DNA of 21,062 bases from Methanocorpusculaceae archaeon UBA456 (GTDB lineage: Archaea > Halobacteriota > Methanomicrobia > Methanomicrobiales > Methanocorpusculaceae): contig DAJQ01000035.1 of NCBI GenBank assembly GCA_002496395.1, forward strand, positions 59,941 to 81,002. Direction: 5' to 3'. How positions within the stretch are numbered: position 1 is the first letter of the stretch; each line of letters opens with the position of its first letter. The position numbers were made by a program, and so were the translations under genes. Shown here in pieces: positions 14,115 through 21,062 of this stretch. The notes beneath the pieces were generated by a model. That model saw only the letters and a program-made list of their open reading frames with translations, ran no database searches and had not been told where the DNA came from.

Positions 14115-16490
14115 ATGACTTCACATACAATCCTCTACATTGATGATGAGCCTGATCTGCTCAGGATAGGACGGCTCTTTCTCGAGAAAAACCAGGGATT
14201 AGCTGTTTCTACCTGCGAGAGTGCACTGGATGCAATAAAAATCCTCTCTACCCAGCCATTTGATGCTATCATCTCTGACTACCAGATGCCAGGCATGGAC
14301 GGAATACAGTTCCTCAAGTATCTCAGGCAGAATGGCGATGATACACCCTTTATCATCTTCACCGGAAAAAGCCGTGAAGATGTGGTGATCGAGGCGTTCA
14401 ACAATGGTGCGGACTTCTATATGCAGAAGGGTGGCGATCCGAGATCGCAGTTTGCAGAGCTCCAGAATAAGATACAATACGCAATCGAACGAAAGAAAAC
14501 AGAAAAGGCCCTTAAAGAGAGCGAAGAGCGATACAGAAATGTTGTCGAGGCCCAGACCGAGTTCATATGCAGGTTCAGGCCGGATGGCACACACCTCTTT
14601 GTGAACGAGGCATACAGCACCTTCTTTGGGATGCAGAATGAGGAGATCATCGGGACTCAGTTTAAGCCACGCATCCACCCGGATGATCGGAAGAGTGTTA
14701 CCCGCCTCTTTCAATCCCTGACACCGGAGAACCCATCCGCTTTCAGCGAACAGCGGATCATTATGCCAGATGGCAGGATCGTCTGGCAGCGGTGGAACAC
14801 GCGGGCGATCTATGATGAGAAAGGGAAGCTCAGTGAGTACCAGTCCGTTGGCAGGGACATAACAGAGCTGATGGATCGGGAACAAGAGCTTCAGCAGAAG
14901 AATATGGAACTCCAGGCATCATATGAACAACTGGCAGCGACTGAAGAGGAGATACGCCAGCAGCTCGATGAGATCATCGCCACACAGACCGCACTCAGGG
15001 AGAGCGAGCAGCGGTACCAGGCAGTCATCGAGAACCAGTCAGAACTCATATGCAGGTTCAGGCCGGATGGAACACACATCCTCGTGAATGATGCTTATGC
15101 ACGATACTTTAAAAAAGAAAAGCATCAGATCATGGGAAAACCTTTCTCCCCCACTATCCACCCGGATGACCAGGAAATCGTCAGCAGGTTCTTTGCATCA
15201 CTCACCTACCAGAACCCACAGGGCACCATAGAACACCGGCTCATCATGCCCGATGGCGAGATCAGATGGGTGCACTGGGATGACCAGGCACTCTTTGACG
15301 AATATGGCCATGTCAAAGAATACCAGTCGGTCGGGCGTGATATCACCGAGAAGAAACAGGCTGAGGAGGCGCTCAAAGAGCAGAACCTCGAACTGAATGC
15401 AGCATATGAACAGCTGGCGGCGACTGAAGAGGAGATTCGCCAGCAGCTCGATGAGATCATCAAAACACAAGCGGCTCTCCAGGAGAGCGAACAGCGGTAC
15501 CAGGCGGTCATTGAGAACCAGTCCGAGTTCATCTGCCGGTTCAAACCAGATGGAACCCACATTCTCGTGAATGATGCCTATGCACGATACTTCGGTACAA
15601 CAAAGGATCAACTCCTTGGAGAGAAATTCTCACCGGACATTCACCCCGAGGATTCAGAGAAGGTCAGCAGATTCTTTGCATCACTCACACGGGAGCACCC
15701 CATCGGAACCATAGAGCACCGGATCATCATGCCCGACGGGGAAGTCAGGTGGCAGCAGTGGAATGATCGGGCGATTGTTGACGAGTATGGACATATCAAG
15801 GAGTACCAGTCTGTTGGTCGTGACATTACTGAGAAGAAACAGATGGAGGAGACACTCCGCCTGACAAACAATAAACTCCACCTCCTCTCAAGCATCACCC
15901 GCCACGACATCTTAAACAAGATCATGATCGCACAGGGATACCTCGATCTCACACGTGAAATAGATGCAAGCACCTCCATCTCACAATATCTTGATAATGT
16001 AACAGATGCAGTATCTGCAATTAAGGGGCAGATCATCTTCACCCGCGAATATGAACAGCTCGGCATCAGGGAGCCGGTATGGACACCCATCTGGAGCACA
16101 ATCGGGAAGGATTACGACCATGGATTAGAGATCAGCTATGACGGGCCAAAAGCCAGGATCCTGGCAGACCCGATGATCCAGAAGGTCTTCTCAAACTTAA
16201 TCGACAATACCCTCCGTCATGGAGAAGGCGCAGATCAGATCCAAATCCGGTGCAGGGAGACCGAATCCGGACTAACAATCACCTATGAGGACAACGGCCC
16301 CGGCATCCCGCATGAAGAGAAGAAGAGGATATTCGACCGGGGTTTTGGAAAAAATACCGGGTACGGGCTCTTCCTTGTGCAGGAGATATTAACCATCACC
16401 AGAATCTCCATCACCGAGAATGGGGAACCGGGGAAAGGGGCAAGATTCGAGATGTTTGTACCAAAAGAAGGGTACTATATCGAAGAATAA
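14115..16490 (+). CDS. Hybrid sensor histidine kinase: receiver, three PAS domains, kinase core (791 aa)
   Basis: A cytoplasmic signalling protein with no membrane segment. I start at ATG 14115 instead of TTG 14091 because the receiver strand begins at once (MTSHTILYIDDEPD). The receiver (about 1-125) has Asp10/Asp11, phospho-acceptor Asp55 (SDYQMPGMDG), Thr83 and Lys105. Three PAS domains (about 138, 299 and 460 onward) each hold FICRF or LICRF-type, MPDG and EYQSVGRDIT motifs, and are joined by coiled coils containing YEQLAATEEEIRQQLDEII. The H-box is SITRHDILN with His597. The ATPase part has an N-box (SNLIDNTLRHG, 693-703), DNGPGIP (726-732) and GYGLFLV. No separate response regulator is adjacent. 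The sensed signal is unknown. Confidence 0.92.
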   Translation: MTSHTILYIDDEPDLLRIGRLFLEKNQGLAVSTCESALDAIKILSTQPFDAIISDYQMPGMDGIQFLKYLRQNGDDTPFIIFTGKSREDVVIEAFNNGADFYMQKGGDPRSQFAELQNKIQYAIERKKTEKALKESEERYRNVVEAQTEFICRFRPDGTHLFVNEAYSTFFGMQNEEIIGTQFKPRIHPDDRKSVTRLFQSLTPENPSAFSEQRIIMPDGRIVWQRWNTRAIYDEKGKLSEYQSVGRDITELMDREQELQQKNMELQASYEQLAATEEEIRQQLDEIIATQTALRESEQRYQAVIENQSELICRFRPDGTHILVNDAYARYFKKEKHQIMGKPFSPTIHPDDQEIVSRFFASLTYQNPQGTIEHRLIMPDGEIRWVHWDDQALFDEYGHVKEYQSVGRDITEKKQAEEALKEQNLELNAAYEQLAATEEEIRQQLDEIIKTQAALQESEQRYQAVIENQSEFICRFKPDGTHILVNDAYARYFGTTKDQLLGEKFSPDIHPEDSEKVSRFFASLTREHPIGTIEHRIIMPDGEVRWQQWNDRAIVDEYGHIKEYQSVGRDITEKKQMEETLRLTNNKLHLLSSITRHDILNKIMIAQGYLDLTREIDASTSISQYLDNVTDAVSAIKGQIIFTREYEQLGIREPVWTPIWSTIGKDYDHGLEISYDGPKARILADPMIQKVFSNLIDNTLRHGEGADQIQIRCRETESGLTITYEDNGPGIPHEEKKRIFDRGFGKNTGYGLFLVQEILTITRISITENGEPGKGARFEMFVPKEGYYIEE
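14528..15870 (+). repeat. 483-bp in-frame module repeat within the histidine kinase
   Basis: The matching points GCGATAC (14528), GCGGTAC (15011) and GCGGTAC (15494) are exactly 483 bp (161 codons) apart. Each unit encodes one PAS domain, and the first two also carry the coiled-coil linker. Units 2 and 3 are the most alike, including near-identical DNA across the linker and the start of the PAS domain. This points to internal duplication, possibly with gene conversion. Confidence 0.8.
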
Positions 16491-16522
16491 CCCCCAATCA
16501 GATAATTCTTCCAGATTGTCCT

Positions 16523-16530
16523 CTTTTTTT
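16523..16530 (+). terminator. T-tract terminator after the histidine kinase
   Basis: CTTTTTTT about 35 bases after the kinase stop, without a strong hairpin, fits archaeal U-tract termination. It lies between the convergent kinase and TPR genes. Confidence 0.45.
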
Positions 16531-16634
16531 ATCTCAGGTGCGGATTGGTTCTTTCCTGAGAGCATACCGGAGATACACCCGCCCGGAACCAACCTCCCTT
16601 AATCCGATCAGATCAAGGGTGCAAGCATCCACAG

Positions 16635-16646
16635 ATGGATATCCAT
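16635..16646. repeat. 12-bp perfect palindrome at the 3' end of the TPR gene
   Basis: ATGGATATCCAT is perfectly self-complementary and directly abuts the stop codon (16647-16649) of the minus-strand TPR gene. It may be a weak termination or processing element, or chance. Confidence 0.25.
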
Positions 16647-19600
16647 TCAATGCTCAGGAACAACCTCTATCCAGAACTCAAATACCCTTGTATTTTCGTT
16701 TCCATCCTCATCCAGATAGTCAGCCTTGAGATCCAGCGGCACCATCCCAACCGAGAGGGGTTTGATGCCAATATCAATGGTAACCTGATCACCGGGAGGA
16801 ACCGTGACCGGGATCAACCGTCTGGTGGCAAAATCCTCTGAGAACGATATCAGCAGATCGATGAGCGGATCGCCGCCCGCATTATGGATCGTCAGGGGAA
16901 CCCGGTGCCATTGGTTCCTGATAAACCGGGAGTGGTCAAGTGTTACAGAGAAGCTGGCAGCAGGTGATCGGGAGCGCCTGCTCTCAGGGGCCGCCGATAC
17001 CACCCCCGGCTCATACTCACTTCTGAAAGAGGGTTCTTCCAACGGCGGAGTGCTCGTTTCTACTGGGATCATCCGGGCTGCCTCATCACGATGCGAAATG
17101 ATATCAGGATTATCCGGATCCAGCTCAAGAGCTCGTTCAAATGAGAGAAACGCCTCATGATAGTTACCAATTCCCATGAGAGAGAGGCCACGGATAACCC
17201 ATATTCTCGCATCAGACGGATCAAGAGCGATAGCACGATCATATGAGAGAACGGCCTCGGCATGCCGGTCAAGCCGGGCAAACGCAAGTCCATGAACCTG
17301 CCATGAGTAGCTATCTTCATGATCGATTCCAAGAGCCCTGTCCAGTGACTCAACAGCAGCTGCATAATGGCCAAGATTGAACTCTGCAATACCCCGTCCC
17401 ACCCAGGGAGCAGCATTCTCCGGGTTGAGCAGGATCGATTTATTATATGATTCGGCAGCCTCTTCGTGGCGTCCGAGTTCATTGAGGAGGAAACCACGGT
17501 TATTCAGGGCAAGGAGATTCTCCGGTTCAAGGGCAAGCATTTGATCATAGGATTCCAATGCATTCTCATACCGGCCCAGCTGCCTAAGGGCAACCCCACG
17601 GTTATACCAGATGGCAGCATCGGTGCTGTTGATCGAGAGGGCCCGATCAAATGAGGTGACCGCATCGGCATTGCGGCCGAGTTTCCTGAGGGCAACACCG
17701 CGATTATGCCAGGTATCAGCATCATCGGGATCAAGTGCAAGTGCCCGGTCATATGACTCGATTGCATCTTCATAGCGGCCAAGATTACGGAGCGCAACAC
17801 CGCGATTATACCAGGTCCCGGGATCGCCTGGTGCAAGTGAGAGCGCATGATCATAGGATGCAACTGCTTCTTCATACCGGCCAAGGTTGCGGAGCGCAAC
17901 ACCACGGTTATACCAGACAGAGGGAGCCTCAGGATCAAGGGAGAGCACCTGATCATAATAGACAACTGCCTCATCAAATCGGCCTTCGGTCGCACACTCG
18001 GTTCCTTTCCTCTCGTAATCGACGATCTTCTTCTTGATTAACGCCACTAGGATGCGCCGATTCCTCTCTGCCTCTGCATAGTCCGGGTTGATAGCAACAG
18101 CTCTTTCAAACGACTCGACGGCATCACGATACCGGTTGAGGTTATAGAGGACGAGACCACGATTATACCAGAGATCAGCATCATCAGGACTGCGGACAAC
18201 CGCCCGGTCATAATATTTCAGGATCTCGGCAAAGCTGCTATCAGGTTGAAGCCCAACCATTTCGTCTTCTGGCGAGGGCTCCTCATCCACCTCCTCAGAA
18301 TCACCGGGAGGAGCAGACATATCTGATTTATACGCCATATCGATTCCATCCGGATGAGATACATCCCCATCGACATCAGATACACCGGATGCTTCATGAA
18401 GAACATGCGGGGCCAGCACACCGGCTTCATCTTCCTCACCCAACTCACTACCAGCATCCGGCTCAGGAAGATCGAAGCTGGCATCAGAGATATCAGGAGG
18501 TAGGGAATCGGAAGCAGGAGAGATCAGATCATCCTCAAGATCAAGATCCGCGAAATCATCCGCCACAAAATCATCTGCTGCAAGATCGGCATCCTCAGAT
18601 CCAAAAACACCATCCACATCATTGGAGCCGGGATCAGGGGGGGCATCAGCATCTGATGGAAGATCAACATCGAATGCAGCATCTACATCAGATGATTCCA
18701 TGGCAGCCTCAATGGCATCGAGATCCCCCGAGATATCAGGGAGAGCAGCGAAGGGATCCAGCTCAGCTTCAGCCTCATCTTCCTCATCCATCGTAAAAGC
18801 GATCTCGCTATCCTTATCAGGCTCAGAGGCCATAGATACCGGCGTTTTACCACCATCATCTGATTCGGAGACGTCTGCATAGTCATCGATGTATCCTTCG
18901 AATGGGGCAGACGTGTACCACTCTTTTCCGGTCTTATACCCGATTGCAAGCGCTTTATCAATGCACCTGGCAGACTCTTCAGTCTCTCCCATCTCAGAAA
19001 GCAGTACTCCGCGGTTATACCAGGCAGATGCATCCCCAGGATTGATCGAAAGTGCACGATCATATGATTTCACTGCATCCGCAGGACGGTCAAGCTCTGC
19101 CAGAGTACGAGCCTTGTTCATCCAGGAACTGCCATGAACAGGGTCAAGGAGCAGCGCACGATTATATGATTCCATGGCATCTTCGTGGCGGCCGAGCCGG
19201 GCAAGAGCCACACCCCGGTTATTCCAGGTATCGGGCATACCGGGATCGAGCTTCAGGGCACGGTCAAATGCATCGAGGGCTTCGGAGAAGCGTTCCAGGT
19301 GGAGGAGAGCGACACCACGATTATACCATGCGTTTGTATCATCAGGGTTCCGGGAGAGTGCCCGATCAGCTGCGTCCAGAGCCTCTTCAAATGTTTGAGC
19401 TACAGGGGGAGAAGCACCCTCATCCCCCTCGAAAACCAAACCTGGTGCAGGGACATCCACAACCAATTCCTCAGGATTACCAGACACCGTCTCAGGCATC
19501 TCGTCTTCTGCGATGGAGAGAGGCGGAGGGGATAGCACCTCCTTGTGAGGAGCACCATCAGAGGGAAGAGCCAATTCACCCCAATCAGCTTCCAAAGATT

Positions 19601-21062
19601 CCTCGTCAGCCTGGGGCGCAGTCATCGCAATCAGCTCATCTGGTTCAGGAATCTCCTCTGACAGCGGTGCTGCCGCCGGATCCGGAGATGTTGATCGGAG
19701 ACGGGATGATAGCTTTTCGGAGAGAGGTTTTTGTGCCATCTCCGGCACCATCCGACCCTCCTCCTTCAGTTTTTCAGAGAGAGCACTATCCCTCTTCTTT
19801 CTGACGGCAGAGAGATGCGGGTCGAGTTCAAGTGCCCGATCATAGGAGTCGATTGCATCATCATATCGTTTGAGTTGCTCAAGAGCAATCCCCCGATTAT
19901 ACCAGACCTTGGCATTATTCGGATTAAGCCCGATTGCCCTGTCAAATGATTCTACAGCTTCATCATACTGCTCAAGAAATTCAAGTGCAAGACCCCGGCC
20001 AATCCAGAGAAACATCCCATCAGGATCTTCCTCCAGCGCCCGGTCATATGCAAGAAGCGCGTCTTCAAACCTGCCTTCGCTTGCATATTTCATGGCGGAG
20101 TTCGCCCAGTCAACCTCCTCACGCTCTTCCACCGGTTCATTCATATCTGCCTTCACCTCCAGAGCAGGCAGGGGGGGATCGGGTACTAGTAATTCATCGG
20201 ATTCTGGTATTTTATCAGGTGCATCTTCATCTGGTGATCCGATCCCATCATCAACATCATCGATCCGCTCTTCATCAATCTCCAGGGGCATCTCCCCGCG
20301 ATCCGATCCCTGATCCGGGAGAACCGATTCCGATTCAGCATCCGCCTGGAAGCTCTCATCGGGGGGAGGTGAGATCGCTTCATCCGATATCCCACGTGTA
20401 CCTCTCTGCATCTCCTCGATCAGGCGTGAGAGATTCCGCCGTGCACCGGGGTGATCAGGTGCTATCTCCAGTGCCCTCTTGTACGATTCCACAGCATCCG
20501 GGAGACGGGAAAGCCGTTCAAGTGCAACACCACGATTGTACCAGCCAACAGCATTGCTCGGATCTGTTGCAAGAGCGCGGTTATAGGACTCGATGGACCG
20601 GACATACTGGCCAAGTTCATCCAGGGCAACACCAAGCCGAAACCAGATGTCAGGATTATTCTGATCGGTTTTAAGGATCTGCTCATATGCTTCAATAGCA
20701 TCTGCCAGACGGCCGAGTTCATGGAGAGCAAGCCCACGATAGTAAAGTGTATCGGCATCCCGTGGATCATACTCGACTGCCTTCTCATATGACTCGAGAG
20801 CTTCTGAGGGGCAGCCAAGCTCATGGAGGGTACGGCCACGATTCTTCCATGCATCGGGTCTCCGGGGATCTATCTCAATGGCTTTATCAAATGAGGTGAG
20901 TGCATCAGAGTATCTGTCAAGATAAAAGAGGGCAGAGCCGCGGCCGATCCATGCGTCATATCGGCCGGGGTCAAGAGATAATGCCTTCTCAAAGGAGTCA
21001 ACTGCATCATCAAATTGTCCAGTCTCATGGGACCGGGTACCTTCTTCAATGAAGGAAAGAAC
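16647..21062 (-). CDS. Giant TPR-repeat protein with acidic linkers and Ig-like C-terminal domain, partial (5' end off right edge)
   Basis: The minus-strand frame is open from the right edge to the stop at 16647: at least 1471 residues, with the start outside. I translated it past a GTG at about 20492 and found continuous TPR units (for example WYNRGVALERL before AVESYKRALEIAP), so that codon is internal. I count about 25 TPR units of 34 residues (WYNRGVAL..LGRY.dAi.SYDrAL.ldP) in four blocks of about 6, 3, 5 and 11. Three acidic, disordered linkers separate them (about 20105-20430, 19390-19800 and 18230-18905). The last 100 residues form a beta-rich domain (VPLTIHNAGGDPLIDLLIS) like CARDB/Ig-type domains. 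TPR arrays bind partner proteins; the partner is unknown. No signal peptide can be assessed. Confidence 0.88.
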   Translation of the reverse strand, partial: VLSFIEEGTRSHETGQFDDAVDSFEKALSLDPGRYDAWIGRGSALFYLDRYSDALTSFDKAIEIDPRRPDAWKNRGRTLHELGCPSEALESYEKAVEYDPRDADTLYYRGLALHELGRLADAIEAYEQILKTDQNNPDIWFRLGVALDELGQYVRSIESYNRALATDPSNAVGWYNRGVALERLSRLPDAVESYKRALEIAPDHPGARRNLSRLIEEMQRGTRGISDEAISPPPDESFQADAESESVLPDQGSDRGEMPLEIDEERIDDVDDGIGSPDEDAPDKIPESDELLVPDPPLPALEVKADMNEPVEEREEVDWANSAMKYASEGRFEDALLAYDRALEEDPDGMFLWIGRGLALEFLEQYDEAVESFDRAIGLNPNNAKVWYNRGIALEQLKRYDDAIDSYDRALELDPHLSAVRKKRDSALSEKLKEEGRMVPEMAQKPLSEKLSSRLRSTSPDPAAAPLSEEIPEPDELIAMTAPQADEESLEADWGELALPSDGAPHKEVLSPPPLSIAEDEMPETVSGNPEELVVDVPAPGLVFEGDEGASPPVAQTFEEALDAADRALSRNPDDTNAWYNRGVALLHLERFSEALDAFDRALKLDPGMPDTWNNRGVALARLGRHEDAMESYNRALLLDPVHGSSWMNKARTLAELDRPADAVKSYDRALSINPGDASAWYNRGVLLSEMGETEESARCIDKALAIGYKTGKEWYTSAPFEGYIDDYADVSESDDGGKTPVSMASEPDKDSEIAFTMDEEDEAEAELDPFAALPDISGDLDAIEAAMESSDVDAAFDVDLPSDADAPPDPGSNDVDGVFGSEDADLAADDFVADDFADLDLEDDLISPASDSLPPDISDASFDLPEPDAGSELGEEDEAGVLAPHVLHEASGVSDVDGDVSHPDGIDMAYKSDMSAPPGDSEEVDEEPSPEDEMVGLQPDSSFAEILKYYDRAVVRSPDDADLWYNRGLVLYNLNRYRDAVESFERAVAINPDYAEAERNRRILVALIKKKIVDYERKGTECATEGRFDEAVVYYDQVLSLDPEAPSVWYNRGVALRNLGRYEEAVASYDHALSLAPGDPGTWYNRGVALRNLGRYEDAIESYDRALALDPDDADTWHNRGVALRKLGRNADAVTSFDRALSINSTDAAIWYNRGVALRQLGRYENALESYDQMLALEPENLLALNNRGFLLNELGRHEEAAESYNKSILLNPENAAPWVGRGIAEFNLGHYAAAVESLDRALGIDHEDSYSWQVHGLAFARLDRHAEAVLSYDRAIALDPSDARIWVIRGLSLMGIGNYHEAFLSFERALELDPDNPDIISHRDEAARMIPVETSTPPLEEPSFRSEYEPGVVSAAPESRRSRSPAASFSVTLDHSRFIRNQWHRVPLTIHNAGGDPLIDLLISFSEDFATRRLIPVTVPPGDQVTIDIGIKPLSVGMVPLDLKADYLDEDGNENTRVFEFWIEVVPEH

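Noticed and set aside
19052..20674. Long forward-strand frames opposite the TPR gene
   Set aside because: They are low-complexity His/Gln/Pro/Arg-rich mirror products of the repetitive TPR codons and recur in several frames, as expected for shadows.
20462..20854. Separate minus-strand 130-codon frame near the right edge
   Set aside because: It lies in a different frame from the TPR units, which I could translate without a break through the same bases to the window edge.

Overview
The window looks like a chromosomal piece of a euryarchaeal methanogen, most likely a Methanomicrobiales relative. This rests on gene content and is an inference, because there is no rRNA or other phylogenetic marker. 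The signs are a DUF234-type archaeal ATPase, a receiver-PAS-PAS-PAS histidine kinase with an archaeal 'RHD' H-box, a very large TPR protein, a propionyl-CoA-synthetase-like enzyme, a euryarchaeal lipoprotein, and archaeal TATA boxes placed for leaderless or short-leader mRNAs. Most coding DNA is near 50% GC and unusually rich in GATC.

Region 1 (1-2357) looks like the remnant or edge of a plasmid or provirus. A ribbon-helix-helix (RHH) regulator runs off the left edge, with three tandem 10-bp operator-like repeats in front of it. About 650 bp of non-coding DNA follows, full of A/T-tracts, hairpins and direct repeats. Next come a 47-codon reverse-strand gene and a chain of five tiny forward genes, several with overlapping ends and GGTGAT-type ribosome sites, ending in a small membrane protein.

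Region 2 (2358-5693) holds an AT-rich lipoprotein gene, then a one-gene IS66-family insertion sequence (about 3476-5094). The right end of the IS cuts off the 3' end of a winged-helix regulator and supplies its stop codon.

Region 3 (5694-11762) is a same-strand accessory or defence-like block: a DUF234 ATPase with a PD-(D/E)XK motif, a single-chain restriction-methylase (type IIG-like) whose target-recognition part is compositionally foreign, a MUG/TDG-superfamily glycosylase lacking the catalytic Asn, and a VapB-VapC toxin-antitoxin pair with overlapping genes.

Region 4 (11763-21062) appears more like host chromosome: an acyl-CoA synthetase, a hybrid histidine kinase containing an exact 483-bp modular repeat, and, convergent to it, a giant TPR protein on the minus strand. 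The TPR frame stays open to the right edge (at least 1471 residues), so its true start lies outside the window.

I saw no tRNA, rRNA or CRISPR array. No clearly new system is proven. The best candidates for a second look are the RHH gene with its iterated operator and neighbouring structured DNA, the swapped specificity region of the restriction-methylase beside the Asn-less glycosylase, and the modular sensor kinase.
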